Source: Streptomyces zhihengii (GTDB lineage Bacteria > Actinomycetota > Actinomycetes > Streptomycetales > Streptomycetaceae). Taken from it: DNA of 64,000 nt. Position 1 is the stretch's first letter; each line of letters begins with the position of its first letter. The position numbers and the translations under genes were made by a program. A model generated the notes under the pieces. That model did no database searches. It was not told where the DNA came from and was given only the letters and a program-made list of their open reading frames with translations. The stretch is taken from assembly GCF_016919245.1 (NCBI RefSeq), contig NZ_JAFEJA010000001.1:6287501-6351500 (forward strand), read 5' to 3'. This document shows positions 1-9,023 of the stretch, piece by piece.

Positions 1-528
1 GTCAGGCGCTGGTGCCCTCCGCTGCTCGGTCTCGAAGCCCACTGCCCGCCCGCCCGCTAGCTGGCCCGCCGACGCGAGCTGGGTGCGGTCGAGGCGGGCA
101 GACGGCTGCTCAGGGGCACCGGCATCGACGCCTACCTCGTCGACACCGGGCTGCCGGGCGACCTCGCGGGGCCCGGCGAGCTCGCGGCCGCGGGCGCCGC
201 CGACGCCCGCGAGATCGTCCGCCTCGAACTCCTCGCCGAGCAGGCCGCCGACATCGGCCCGGCGCTCGCGCGCACCGGGGCGCGGGCGGCCGGGGCGCCG
301 GCGCAGACGCTGGAGCCGGCGCCCTTCGGCAAGCTGCTGTTCTCCAGCGGGGCGCGCGGTCTGCCGGAGTCCCATGTGGTGGGCGCCGGAGTCTTCCGCG
401 AGGCGGTGAGCCGGGTGCTCGGCGGCCGGGTCGGCGACGGGGCCTGGTCCCGGGCGGACGCCGAACGCGTCACGGGCATGCTCGCCTCGGGGAACGCGCG
501 GCGGGTGTACGGCCTGCCCGGCCCCTGA
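1..528 (+). pseudogene. amidohydrolase remnant (nonsense codon plus internal deletion)
   Basis: The reading frame starting at base 1 translates to text typical of a Streptomyces amidohydrolase family (VRRWCPP, then HCPPAR, ELGAVEAGRRLLRGTG, APFGKLLFSSGARGLPESH and a NARRVYGL tail). Two lesions are visible. A TAG stop sits at 58-60, where I expect a tyrosine between CPPAR and LARRRELG. Near 250-255 the text jumps from LELLAEQAAD straight to IGPALARTGARA. As I remember the family, roughly 150 residues, including metal-binding histidines, separate these two stretches. The frame is open from 61 to the TGA at 526-528, but the fragment lacks the catalytic core. The 5' end lies outside the window. 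It converges on ctaA with a 21-base gap. The comparison rests on memory of homologues, so the deletion length is approximate. Confidence 0.75.
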
Positions 529-549
529 AGGGCCGGGCGCGGCCGGAGA

Positions 550-1539
550 TCAGACGGCCGAGAGGGCGTCCGCGGGACGGCCGGGGGAGGGGACCTCGAC
601 CACGGGCCGCTCGCGCAGGCTCAGGGCGAGACGGACCACGGCGATCCACATCAGCGCCGAGCCGAACATGTGCACGCCCACCAGGATCTCCGGGACGTGG
701 GTGAAGTACTGCACGTAGCCGATCACGCCCTGCGCCAGCACCACCAGCAGCAGGTCCCGGGCGCGGGCCCGGGTGTCGTCCGGGGCGTCCACCACCCGGA
801 GCACCAGCCACATGGCCACGGCCAGCGCGCAGACCACCCAGGCGGCGATGGCGTGGATGTGCGCGGCGGCGGTCCAGTCCCACGGCATCCGCGCCACGTC
901 GCTGCTGTCGCCCGCGTGCTTGCCCGACCCCGTCACCGAGGTGCCCAGCACGATCAGCAGGGCGGTGACGCCGACGATCGCCCAGGACAGCCGGCGCACC
1001 GGGCGCGGCACCCGCGGGCGCGGCGCCCCGTCGCCCTCGCCGGTGCGCACCCAGGTGACCGTCGCCACCGTCAGCAGACCGGTCGCCAGCAGGAAGTGCC
1101 CGGCCACGCTCCAGGGGTTGAGCCCCGCCCAGACGGTGATCCCGCCGATCACGGCGTTGGCGCACACGATCCAGAACTGCAGCCAGGTCAGCCGGCCGAG
1201 CCCCCGGCGGCGCGGCTTGGTGGCGCGCACCGCGATGATCGCCCAGCCGACGGCCGCGGAGAGCACGTACGTCAGCATCCGGTTGCCGAACTCGATCGCG
1301 CCGTGGAGGCCCTGCTCGGGCGTCGCGAACAGGCTGTCGTCCGTGCACTTGGGCCAGGTGTCGCAGCCGAGGCCGGAACCGGTCAGCCGGACGGCGCCGC
1401 CCGTGACGATGATGAGCACGCTCATCAGGACGGCGGAGAGCGCCGCCCGCCGCAGGATCCGGGGCGACGGGGTCCAGCGCTGGGCGATGTAGGCGAGGGG
1501 GGTCTGCACGGGCCCTATCGTAGGCGGGGGCTTGTGCAT
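550..1539 (-). CDS. ctaA: heme A synthase (COX15/CtaA family)
   Basis: This integral membrane enzyme oxidises the C8 methyl group of heme O to give heme A for aa3-type cytochrome oxidase. The 329-residue product has about eight hydrophobic segments. It shows the family marks GGAVRLTGSGLGCDTWP near the N-terminus, the histidine-bearing GLHGAIEFGNRM, and later HIHAIAAW and VGVHMFGSALMW, whose histidines are expected heme ligands. The length fits the actinobacterial form. The ATG start at 1539 lies 4 bases after the stop of the upstream gene on the same strand, so it is probably the last gene of the leftward block that begins with the ABC exporter. The partner ctaB (heme O synthase) is not in the window. 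Confidence 0.93.
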   Translation of the reverse strand: MHKPPPTIGPVQTPLAYIAQRWTPSPRILRRAALSAVLMSVLIIVTGGAVRLTGSGLGCDTWPKCTDDSLFATPEQGLHGAIEFGNRMLTYVLSAAVGWAIIAVRATKPRRRGLGRLTWLQFWIVCANAVIGGITVWAGLNPWSVAGHFLLATGLLTVATVTWVRTGEGDGAPRPRVPRPVRRLSWAIVGVTALLIVLGTSVTGSGKHAGDSSDVARMPWDWTAAAHIHAIAAWVVCALAVAMWLVLRVVDAPDDTRARARDLLLVVLAQGVIGYVQYFTHVPEILVGVHMFGSALMWIAVVRLALSLRERPVVEVPSPGRPADALSAV

Positions 1540-1543
1540 CCGT

Positions 1544-2662
1544 TCACGAGGGGTCGGTTCCGGGCGGAAACGTCATGCGGAAGCGCGAACCGTCCCAGTG
1601 GTCCTCCTCGTCCCACCACAGGGCGAACCGCCAGCGTGCGGCCTCGCCCGGCCGGTCCGGGGAGCGCAGGAACGCGTCCGTCAGATCGGCCGCCACCGCC
1701 GCCGCCGTGCGGTCCGTCACCGCGTCCATGCCGCGCCACGGGAACGCCATCGGCCGCCAGGAGCCGTCGCCCGCGCACACGTCGAACCGCCACACCGCCC
1801 GCCAGCACCGCGCCCGCAGGATGCGGTGCACCTCGGCGCGTTCCAGGGCGAGCCCCTCGGCGATCACGTCGGGCGCCAGGCCCTCGATGCGGCCCGCGAT
1901 CACGGCGAGCGGCAGCAGCCGGTGCGGCAGCAGCTCCCGCTTGTGGAGCTGGGTGAGGCCGCCGTCGAAGGGGCAGCGCCGCAGCCTGCGTTCGAGCTGG
2001 TCGCCCAGGTGCTCCAGGACCGCGGCGTGGGCGCGCTCGGACGGGTCCGGCACCGTCCACGCGGCATGGAAGGCACGTTCCGCCCGCACCGCGGACTCGG
2101 CCGCGTCCACCGGACGGCCCAGTTCCTCCAGCCGGTCGCCGAGGAAGGCGTGGGCCTGGGCGAGCCCCTCCCGGTTGCGCGGATCGCCCTGGTCCAGGGA
2201 CTCCCAGACGGCGATGGCCCGGTGGGTCGCCTCGACGGCGGCGAGACCGGCCAGCCGGTCCTCCGTCCCCGGCTGCTCGCCCTGCGGGTGGAAGGCGTAG
2301 CGCGGCAGGCCGAGATCGTCGCTGAGCGGCTCGGCGAGATAGACGGCCTGGCTGATCAGGGCCCTGGCGAACCAGCGGGCGTGCTCCGGGTCGTGGCCGG
2401 CGGGCTCGGCGCCGTGGCGGACGGCGGCGTCGACGGCGGCCAGCGCGTCGACGCGTCTGCCGATGTCGAAGTGGTGGCGGGCCAGGTCGCTGTAGCGCAG
2501 CCCGAGCCTGGCGGTGAGGGAGAGATCGTGCACGGCGTGCGGGGCGAGCGCGGCGATCAGATCGGTGAGCATCCGCTCCCGCTCGCGGGGAGCGGCTTCG
2601 GGGCGGCCCGACCTGACCTTCGCCCATTGCGCGTCAAGTCGGAGTACGGCACAGCGTTCCAT
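1544..2662 (-). CDS. hypothetical alpha-helical protein, TPR-like
   Basis: The product has 372 residues and no function that I recognise. It has a long run of alanine-, leucine- and arginine-rich helices (roughly residues 25-230) spaced like degenerate tetratricopeptide repeats, for example ALISQAVYLAEPL and AHAFLGDRLEELGRPVDAAESAVRAERAF broken by short turns. The C-terminal third contains WRFALWWDEEDHWDGSRFRM, a tryptophan-rich stretch. There is no signal peptide or membrane segment. I chose the ATG at 2662 because GGAGGT lies just upstream; an in-frame ATG at 2698 would add 12 residues. It sits 49 bases after the ABC permease and 4 bases before ctaA, so it is probably cotranscribed with both. 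The TPR assignment is an impression from helix periodicity only. Confidence 0.8.
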   Translation of the reverse strand: MERCAVLRLDAQWAKVRSGRPEAAPRERERMLTDLIAALAPHAVHDLSLTARLGLRYSDLARHHFDIGRRVDALAAVDAAVRHGAEPAGHDPEHARWFARALISQAVYLAEPLSDDLGLPRYAFHPQGEQPGTEDRLAGLAAVEATHRAIAVWESLDQGDPRNREGLAQAHAFLGDRLEELGRPVDAAESAVRAERAFHAAWTVPDPSERAHAAVLEHLGDQLERRLRRCPFDGGLTQLHKRELLPHRLLPLAVIAGRIEGLAPDVIAEGLALERAEVHRILRARCWRAVWRFDVCAGDGSWRPMAFPWRGMDAVTDRTAAAVAADLTDAFLRSPDRPGEAARWRFALWWDEEDHWDGSRFRMTFPPGTDPS

Positions 2663-2711
2663 CCAGACCTCCGGTCGTGCGGGTCCCGACGGAAGCATCC
2701 TGGCGCGCGCC

Positions 2712-3479
2712 TCACTCCCAGCGGAAGAGCCGGGCTGCGGCACCCAGTCCGAGCACGGCCCACACGGCGAGAATGCCCATGTCGGCCCACGGCACTCCCG
2801 CACCGTCCCGCAGCACGTCCCGCAGGCCGTCGGACAGGGCCGCGATCGGCAGCAGCGCGAGCACGTCGGCGACGCCCCCGGGGAAGCGGTCCAGCGGCAC
2901 GATCACGCCGCCGCCCACCAGGAGCAGCAGGAAGACCAGGTTGGCCGCGGCCAGCGTCGCCTCCGCCTTCAGGGTCCCCGCCATCAGCAGCCCCAGCCCC
3001 GAGAAGGCGGCGGTCCCGAGGACGAGCAGCAGTACCACCCACAGCGGATTGCCCCGCGGGGACCAGCCGAGGCCGAACGCGATCACCGTCAGCAGCAGGA
3101 TCTGGAGGACCTCGGTCGCCAGCACCGAGAGCGTCTTGGCGCACATCAGCGCCCAGCGGGGGATCGGCGAGGCGCCGAGCCGCTTGAGCACCCCGTAGCG
3201 CCGCTCGAAGCCGGTCGCGATGGCCTGGCCGGTGAACGCGGTCGACATCACCGCCAGGGCGAGGACCCCGGGGGCCAGGAAGTCCACCGGCTCGCCCGCC
3301 CCGGTGTCGACGATGTCGACCGTGGAGAAGAGGACCAGCAGCAGCGACGGGATGATCACGGTGAGCAGGAGCTGCTCCCCGTTGCGCAGCAGCATCCTGG
3401 TCTCGAACGCGGCCTGGGCGGAGATCATGCGGGCGAGGGGTGCCGCGCCCGGCTTCGGGGTGTACGTGCCGGCGCTCAT
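2712..3479 (-). CDS. ABC-2 type transporter permease
   Basis: This is the membrane subunit of an ABC exporter of the daunorubicin-resistance/ABC-2 type. The 255 residues contain about six hydrophobic segments after a short cytoplasmic N-terminus, with QLLLTVIIPSLLLVLF as the first. The ABC-2 signature region RRYGVLKRLGASPIPRW follows the second, and ALLPIAALSDGLRDVL comes near the end. The start codon overlaps the ATPase stop by four bases (ATGA), so the two subunits are translationally coupled and should form a complex. The substrate cannot be read from sequence; relatives export drugs, lipids or other hydrophobic compounds. Confidence 0.93.
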   Translation of the reverse strand: MSAGTYTPKPGAAPLARMISAQAAFETRMLLRNGEQLLLTVIIPSLLLVLFSTVDIVDTGAGEPVDFLAPGVLALAVMSTAFTGQAIATGFERRYGVLKRLGASPIPRWALMCAKTLSVLATEVLQILLLTVIAFGLGWSPRGNPLWVVLLLVLGTAAFSGLGLLMAGTLKAEATLAAANLVFLLLLVGGGVIVPLDRFPGGVADVLALLPIAALSDGLRDVLRDGAGVPWADMGILAVWAVLGLGAAARLFRWE

Positions 3480-4402
3480 CCGCGCAGCTCCTTGCCGGTC
3501 AGCTCCAGGAAGACGTCCTCCAGCGTGTGCCGCTCCACCGAGATCCGGTCGGGCATCACCCCGTGCTGGGCGCACCAGGAGGTGACGGTGGCCAGCAGCT
3601 GCGGGTCGACGCTGCCGCTGATGCGGTAGGTGCCGGGGGTCGGCTCGGCGGCCGCCGAGCCGTCGGGCAGGGCCTTCAGCAGCGAGCCCAGGTCGAGACC
3701 GGGACGGCCGGTGAACCGCAGGGTGTTCTCGGCGCCGCCCCGGCACAGCTCCTCGGCGGTGCCCCGGGCGATCACCCGGCCCCCGTCCACGATCGCGACC
3801 GTGTCCGAGAGCTCCTCGGCCTCGTCCATGAAGTGCGTGGTCAGCACGGTGGTGACGCCGTCGGCGCGCAGCTCGCGCACCAGCTCCCAGGTGGAGCGGC
3901 GGGCCTGCGGGTCGAGCCCGGCGGTCGGCTCGTCGAGGAAGACGAGCTCGGGGCGGCCGACGACGGCCATGGCGAGCGCGAGGCGCTGCTGCTGGCCACC
4001 GGAGAGCCGCCGGTAGGAGGTGCGGCCGCAGCCGCCCAGCCCGAGCCGCTCGATCAGGGCGTCGACGTCCAGCGGGTGGGCGTGCAGCCTGGCCATGTGC
4101 CGCAGCATCTCCTCGGCGCGCGCGCCCGAGTAGACGCCGCCGGACTGGAGCATCACACCGATCCGCGGGCGCAGCCGGGCGGCGTCCGCGACCGGGTCGA
4201 GGCCGAGGACGCGCACCGTGCCCGCGTCGGGGCGGCGGTAGCCCTCGCAGGTCTCCACGGTGGTCGTCTTCCCGGCGCCGTTGGGGCCGAGCACGGCGGT
4301 CACGGAGCCGGTGGCCACATCGAGGTCCAGGCCGTCCACCGCGGTCTTCGATCCGTACCGTTTGACCAGGCCCCGGACCCGGACGGCCCACTCGTCGCTC
4401 AT
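3476..4402 (-). CDS. ABC transporter ATP-binding protein (DrrA-like)
   Basis: This 308-residue nucleotide-binding subunit powers the exporter whose permease follows it. Visible motifs in order are Walker A GPNGAGKTT (about residue 40), the Q-loop region GVMLQSGGVY, the signature LSGGQQQR, Walker B LVFLDEPTAGLD and the switch histidine in LTTHFMDEAEE. The C-terminal extension ending HTLEDVFLELTGKELRG is typical of DrrA-type exporters. It is the first gene of a leftward unit (ATPase, permease, unknown protein, ctaA). The 179 bases upstream separate it from the divergent DUF72 gene and should hold both promoters; I could not pick out a convincing consensus box there. Confidence 0.95.
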   Translation of the reverse strand: MSDEWAVRVRGLVKRYGSKTAVDGLDLDVATGSVTAVLGPNGAGKTTTVETCEGYRRPDAGTVRVLGLDPVADAARLRPRIGVMLQSGGVYSGARAEEMLRHMARLHAHPLDVDALIERLGLGGCGRTSYRRLSGGQQQRLALAMAVVGRPELVFLDEPTAGLDPQARRSTWELVRELRADGVTTVLTTHFMDEAEELSDTVAIVDGGRVIARGTAEELCRGGAENTLRFTGRPGLDLGSLLKALPDGSAAAEPTPGTYRISGSVDPQLLATVTSWCAQHGVMPDRISVERHTLEDVFLELTGKELRG

Positions 4403-4581
4403 GCGGGGAAGTCTAAGGACCCGCCCGGGCGCCCCTTCCCGCGCCCCCGGGACCCCCGCGGCCCGCGGCGTCCCGGGGACCTCCCCGTCCGCCGTCGGGA
4501 CCCGCGTCCACCGCCGCCGGATGGCGCGTACGGGCGGCCGCGCCCGCGGGTGGGACGGCGCGGACGGGGCACCCGGCCGCC

Positions 4582-5346
4582 ATGCCCGTCCTCATCGGCA
4601 CCTGCGGCTGGCAGTACCGGGACTGGCGCGGCGGGCTCTACCCCGAGGGGGTGCCGCAGCGGCTCTGGCTGGAGGAGTACGCCCGGCACTTCCCGGCAGT
4701 GGAGAACGACGGCGCCTTCTACCGGCTGCCGGAGCGCGGCACCTTCGCCGCCTGGCACGACCGCACACCCCCCGGCTTCGTCATGGCGGTGAAGGCCGGC
4801 CGCTTCCTGACCCATGTCCGGCGCCTGAAGGACCCGGGGGAGCCGGTCGCCCGGCTGATGGACCGGGCGCGGGGGCTCGGGGAACGGCTGGGGCCCGTGC
4901 TGCTCCAGCTCCCGCCCACGCTCCGCGCCGACCCCGGCCTGCTGGACGCCGTGCTCGGGAGCTTCCCGCGCGGTGCCCGGGTGGCGGTAGAGCCGCGGCA
5001 CGACTCCTGGTGGACCGACCGGACCGCCGGCGTCCTCGCCGACCGGGGGGCCGCGCTCTGCTGGGCGGACCGCGGCTCGCGCCCGGTGACCCCGCTGTGG
5101 CGGACGGCCGGCTGGGGGTACGTCCGCTTCCACGAGGGCCGCGCGAGCCCCTGGCCCGGCTACGGGCGGCGCGCGCTGGCGTCCTGGGCCGAGCGGCTCG
5201 CGGACGCCTGGCCGGCGAGCGGCGAGGTGTACGCGTTCTTCAACAACGACCAGGGCGGAGCGGCGGTGCGCGACGCGGCCGGATTGCTCCGTGCGGTGGC
5301 CGCCACCGGGCGCGCCGCGGCGCCGCCGGCCGCCTCCCGGGAGTGA
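4582..5346 (+). CDS. DUF72 (YecE-like) family protein
   Basis: The 254-residue protein belongs to the DUF72/YecE family, a TIM-barrel-like family of unknown biochemical role. Recognisable features are the N-terminal IGTCGWQYRDWRG, the ENDGAFYRLP segment, FVMAVKAGRFLTH, QLPPTLRAD, VAVEPRHDSWW and a late YAFFNNDQGG, which correspond in order to conserved family blocks. There is no signal peptide, so it should be cytoplasmic. It is transcribed divergently from the ABC exporter and lies just upstream of the suf operon, separated from sufR by about 145 bases. The C-terminal 15 residues are alanine- and proline-rich and probably disordered. Confidence 0.92.
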   Translation: MPVLIGTCGWQYRDWRGGLYPEGVPQRLWLEEYARHFPAVENDGAFYRLPERGTFAAWHDRTPPGFVMAVKAGRFLTHVRRLKDPGEPVARLMDRARGLGERLGPVLLQLPPTLRADPGLLDAVLGSFPRGARVAVEPRHDSWWTDRTAGVLADRGAALCWADRGSRPVTPLWRTAGWGYVRFHEGRASPWPGYGRRALASWAERLADAWPASGEVYAFFNNDQGGAAVRDAAGLLRAVAATGRAAAPPAASRE

Positions 5347-5405
5347 CGCGCACAGCCGCCCGGACCTGCGGCGCAGCACTCCGCGTGATCGTTTCCGCAG
5401 GTCAG

Positions 5406-5421
5406 CTTAGGTATGCCTAAG
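5406..5421. promoter_or_regulatory. 16-bp palindrome upstream of sufR (candidate operator)
   Basis: The palindrome CTTAGG-TATG-CCTAAG lies 72 bases before the sufR GTG start. The arms resemble half-sites of the actinobacterial iron box (TTAGG...CCTAA). However, IdeR/DmdR sites carry nine bases between these motifs and this one has four, so iron-regulator binding is only possible. It could instead be a SufR or other operator, or part of the DUF72 terminator region. Confidence 0.4.
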
Positions 5422-5456
5422 TGATGCACGGCACCGCGCGGTGATCCGGACGCGGC

Positions 5457-5493
5457 TTGTCGTTCGCCGATGAATTACGCAACAATGGCGTTG
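5457..5493 (+). promoter_or_regulatory. putative leaderless promoter of the suf operon
   Basis: TTGTCG (5457-5462) and AACAAT (5481-5486) are separated by 18 bases. A start site about seven bases downstream would fall on the GTG codon at 5493. No Shine-Dalgarno sequence precedes that codon, which is consistent with a leaderless sufR transcript. The boxes match the consensus only moderately. Confidence 0.4.
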
Positions 5494-6248
5494 TGAAAAA
5501 CGCTGGCGAGGCTCCTCAGGAGGAACTCGCGACCGGTGAGCGCTCCACGCGCAACCGTGTCGCGCGCTCCATCCTGGACCACGGCCCCTCCACCGTCTCC
5601 GACCTCGCGGGCAGGCTCGGGCTCACCCAGGCGGCCGTCCGCCGCCACCTCGACTCCCTCGTCGCGGACAACGTCGTGGAGCCCCGTGAGCAGCGCGTCT
5701 ACGGCGCGCGCACCCGCGGCCGCCCCGCCAAGGTCTTCGCCCTCACCGACTGCGGCCGGGACGCCTTCGACCAGTCGTACGACACGCTGGCCGTCGACGC
5801 CCTCCGCTGGATCGAGCGGAGCGCGGGCGGCGGAGCGGCGGGCGAGGCCGCCGTGGCCGCCTTCGCCCGGGACCGCATCGAGACCCAGGGCGAGAACTAC
5901 CGCGCCGCCGTCGAGGCCGCGGCCCCCGAGGACCGCGCCGAGGCGCTGGCCAAGGCGCTCAGCGCCGACGGGTACGCTGCTACGGCCCGTACCGCGCCGG
6001 TCGGCGAGCAGCTCTGCCAGCACCACTGCCCGGTCGCCCACGCGGCCGAGAAGTACCCGCAGCTGTGCGAGGCGGAGACCGAGTTCTTCTCGAAGCTCCT
6101 CGGGACGCACGTGCAGCGGCTCGCCACCATCGCCCACGGCGACGGCGTCTGCACCACGTTCATCCCGCGCGGCTCCCCCAGGAGCGGCGCCGCACAGACC
6201 ACCACACCATCAGCATCTGCAAGCACGGCCGGGAGGAACCCCGCATGA
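5493..6248 (+). CDS. sufR: SufR-type Fe-S responsive transcriptional regulator
   Basis: This ArsR/DeoR-like winged-helix repressor heads the suf operon. In homologues it holds an Fe-S cluster and represses the operon when cluster supply is adequate. The 251-residue product has an N-terminal wHTH ([24 protein letters not shown] within residues 20-50, then [11 protein letters not shown]). The C-terminal half contains the cysteines expected to bind the cluster: CQHHC, QLCEAE and GVCTTF. I chose the GTG at 5493 because the protein then begins VKNAGEAP like its relatives; the frame is open further upstream to a TTG at 5457. The stop overlaps the sufB ATG by four bases, giving tight coupling to the genes it should control. 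Confidence 0.92.
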   Translation: MKNAGEAPQEELATGERSTRNRVARSILDHGPSTVSDLAGRLGLTQAAVRRHLDSLVADNVVEPREQRVYGARTRGRPAKVFALTDCGRDAFDQSYDTLAVDALRWIERSAGGGAAGEAAVAAFARDRIETQGENYRAAVEAAAPEDRAEALAKALSADGYAATARTAPVGEQLCQHHCPVAHAAEKYPQLCEAETEFFSKLLGTHVQRLATIAHGDGVCTTFIPRGSPRSGAAQTTTPSASASTAGRNPA

Positions 6249-7666
6249 CTCTCCCCACGGAGACTGCCCACCCCGAACTCGAGGGTCTGGGCACGTACGA
6301 ATTCGGCTGGGCCGACTCCGACGCGGCCGGCGCCGCCGCCAAGCGCGGCCTCTCCGAGGAAGTCGTCCGCGACATCTCCGCGAAGAAGAACGAGCCGGAG
6401 TGGATGCTGAAGCTGCGGCTCAAGGGCCTGCGGCTGTTCGACAAGAAGCCGATGCCGAGCTGGGGCTCCGACCTGTCGGGCATCGACTTCGACAACATCA
6501 AGTACTTCGTGCGGTCCACCGAGGCGCAGGCCGCCTCCTGGGAGGACCTGCCCGAGGACATCAAGAACACCTACGACAAGCTCGGCATCCCGGAGGCGGA
6601 GAAGCAGCGCCTGGTCGCCGGTGTCGCGGCGCAGTACGAGTCCGAGGTCGTCTACCACCAGATCCGCGAGGACCTGGAGGAGCAGGGCGTCATCTTCCTG
6701 GACACCGACACCGCGCTCAAGGAGCACCCGGAGCTCTTCCAGGAGTACTTCGGCACCGTGATCCCGGTGGGCGACAACAAGTTCGCCTCGCTGAACACGG
6801 CCGTGTGGTCCGGCGGATCGTTCATCTACGTCCCCAAGGGTGTCCACGTGGACATCCCGCTCCAGGCCTACTTCCGCATCAACACGGAGAACATGGGCCA
6901 GTTCGAGCGGACGCTGATCATCGTCGACGAGGACGCCTACGTCCACTACGTCGAGGGCTGCACCGCCCCGATCTACTCCTCGGACTCGCTGCACAGCGCC
7001 GTGGTCGAGATCATCGTCAAGAAGGGCGGCCGCTGCCGCTACACGACCATCCAGAACTGGTCGAACAACGTCTACAACCTGGTGACCAAGCGCGCCGTCG
7101 CCTACGAGGGCGCGACCATGGAGTGGGTCGACGGCAACATCGGCTCCAAGGTCACCATGAAGTACCCGGCCGTCTACCTGATGGGCGAGCACGCCAAGGG
7201 CGAGACCCTGTCCATCGCCTTCGCTGGCGAGGGCCAGCACCAGGACGCCGGCGCCAAGATGGTCCACATGGCCCCGAACACCTCCTCGAACATCGTCTCC
7301 AAGTCGGTGGCGCGGGGCGGCGGCCGGACCTCCTACCGCGGTCTCATCGAGATCGGCGAGGGCGCGCCCGGCGCCAAGTCCAACGTGCTGTGCGACGCCC
7401 TGCTCGTCGACACGATCTCCCGCTCGGACACCTACCCCTACGTCGACGTCCGCGAGGACGACGTCTCGATGGGCCACGAGGCGACCGTCTCCAAGGTCTC
7501 CGAGGACCAGCTCTTCTACCTGATGAGCCGCGGCCTCACCGAGTTCGAGGCGATGGCCATGATCGTGCGCGGCTTCGTCGAGCCGATCGCCAAGGAACTC
7601 CCCATGGAGTACGCGCTGGAGCTCAACCGGCTGATCGAGCTGCAGATGGAGGGCTCGGTGGGCTAG
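6245..7666 (+). CDS. sufB: Fe-S cluster assembly scaffold protein SufB
   Basis: SufB is the scaffold subunit of the SufBCD complex, on which new Fe-S clusters are built before transfer to client proteins. The 473-residue length is standard. Family blocks read easily: [49 protein letters not shown] (the conserved cysteine), [28 protein letters not shown], and the C-terminal [20 protein letters not shown]. The ATG at 6245 overlaps the sufR stop. A 175-base gap follows before sufD, wider than the other junctions in the operon. Confidence 0.97.
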   Translation: MTLPTETAHPELEGLGTYEFGWADSDAAGAAAKRGLSEEVVRDISAKKNEPEWMLKLRLKGLRLFDKKPMPSWGSDLSGIDFDNIKYFVRSTEAQAASWEDLPEDIKNTYDKLGIPEAEKQRLVAGVAAQYESEVVYHQIREDLEEQGVIFLDTDTALKEHPELFQEYFGTVIPVGDNKFASLNTAVWSGGSFIYVPKGVHVDIPLQAYFRINTENMGQFERTLIIVDEDAYVHYVEGCTAPIYSSDSLHSAVVEIIVKKGGRCRYTTIQNWSNNVYNLVTKRAVAYEGATMEWVDGNIGSKVTMKYPAVYLMGEHAKGETLSIAFAGEGQHQDAGAKMVHMAPNTSSNIVSKSVARGGGRTSYRGLIEIGEGAPGAKSNVLCDALLVDTISRSDTYPYVDVREDDVSMGHEATVSKVSEDQLFYLMSRGLTEFEAMAMIVRGFVEPIAKELPMEYALELNRLIELQMEGSVG

Positions 7667-7841
7667 GCCCCCAAGGCCCCGGGCACCCGCCCGGACCCGC
7701 CGTCCCGATCACGTCCCCGGGCTCACACGGTGAGCCCAGTGAGCGGGCCCGGCGGCGGCCGCGGCCGGAGCAGAGCTTCCGGCCGCGGCCGCCGAGGGCG
7801 CGCGAACGCACCGAATGCAGAAAGCGAGCAGACCGACAGCC

Positions 7842-9023
7842 ATGGCTGAGGCTCAGAACATCCCGGTGGGCTCCACCACCGCCGGCTCCATCGCGGTGGC
7901 CGCGGAGTCGACCGTCGCCACCCGTATGAGCGCGCCCCCGTCGTTCGACGTGGCGGACTTCCCGGTCCCGCACGGCCGCGAGGAGGAGTGGCGCTTCACC
8001 CCGCTGGAGCGGCTGCGCGGGCTCCACGACGGCACCGCCGTCGCCACCGGGTCGGGCGTCAAGGTCGCGATCGAGGCGCCCGAGGGCGTCACCGTGGAGA
8101 CCGTCGGCCGCGACGACGCGCGGCTCGGCCGCGCGGGCACCCCGGTCGACCGGGTCGCCGCCCAGGCGTACTCCGCGTTCGAGCAGGCCTCGGTCGTCAC
8201 GGTGCCCAAGGAGACCGTGCTCACCGAGCCGGTCCGCATCGCCGTGCACGGCGAGGGCGGCACCGCGTTCGGCCACCAGCTCATCGAGCTCGGCGCGTTC
8301 GCCGAGGCCGTCGTCGTCATCGACCACACCGGTGACGCGGTCCTCGCCGCCAACGTCGACTACGTCCTCGGCGACGGGGCCAAGCTGACCGTCGTCTCCG
8401 TCCAGGACTGGGACGACAAGGCCGTCCACGTCGCCCAGCACAACGCGCTGGTCGGCCGGGACGCCTCCTTCAAGTCCGTGGTGGTCACCTTCGGCGGCGA
8501 CCTGGTCCGGCTCCACCCGCGCGTCTCGTACGCCGGCACCGGCGGCGAGGCCGAGCTCTTCGGCCTGTACTTCACTGACAAGGGCCAGCACCAGGAGCAC
8601 CGCCTCCTCGTCGACCACAACGTGCCGCACTGCAAGTCCAACGCGGTCTACAAGGGCGCCCTCCAGGGCGACGACGCGCACGCGGTGTGGATCGGCGACG
8701 TCCTGATCCGCGTCGCGGCCGAGGGCACCGACACCTACGAGATGAACCGCAACCTCGTCCTCACGGACGGCGCGCGCGTCGACTCGGTGCCGAACCTCGA
8801 GATCGAGACCGGCGAGATCGCCGGCGCCGGCCACGCCTCCGCCACCGGCCGCTTCGACGACGAGCAGCTCTTCTACCTGATGGCCCGCGGCATCCCGCAG
8901 GCCGAGGCCCGCCGTCTGGTCGTCCGCGGCTTCTTCGCCGAGCTCGTCCAGCAGATCGGTCTGCCGGACGTCGAGGAGCGTCTGATCGCCAAGATCGAGG
9001 CCGAGCTGGAGGCGTCCGTCTGA
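7842..9023 (+). CDS. sufD: Fe-S cluster assembly protein SufD
   Basis: SufD pairs with SufB in the SufBC2D scaffold and is thought to help acquire iron. The 393-residue product shows the N-terminal PHGREEEWRFTPLERLRGL block, a beta-helix core with FGLYFTDKGQHQEHRLLVDH, and a C-terminal region shared with SufB (DDEQLFYLMARGIPQAEARR, VVRGFFAEL). I chose the ATG at 7842 (MAEAQNIPVG) because it matches the usual actinobacterial N-terminus; an ATG at 7815 would add nine residues. Its stop overlaps the next start by one base. Confidence 0.96.
   Translation: MAEAQNIPVGSTTAGSIAVAAESTVATRMSAPPSFDVADFPVPHGREEEWRFTPLERLRGLHDGTAVATGSGVKVAIEAPEGVTVETVGRDDARLGRAGTPVDRVAAQAYSAFEQASVVTVPKETVLTEPVRIAVHGEGGTAFGHQLIELGAFAEAVVVIDHTGDAVLAANVDYVLGDGAKLTVVSVQDWDDKAVHVAQHNALVGRDASFKSVVVTFGGDLVRLHPRVSYAGTGGEAELFGLYFTDKGQHQEHRLLVDHNVPHCKSNAVYKGALQGDDAHAVWIGDVLIRVAAEGTDTYEMNRNLVLTDGARVDSVPNLEIETGEIAGAGHASATGRFDDEQLFYLMARGIPQAEARRLVVRGFFAELVQQIGLPDVEERLIAKIEAELEASV

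Noticed and set aside
5406..5421. Classical IdeR/DmdR iron box
   Set aside because: The arms match but the spacer is four bases instead of nine and only about 12 of 19 consensus positions agree, so it is listed only as a candidate operator.
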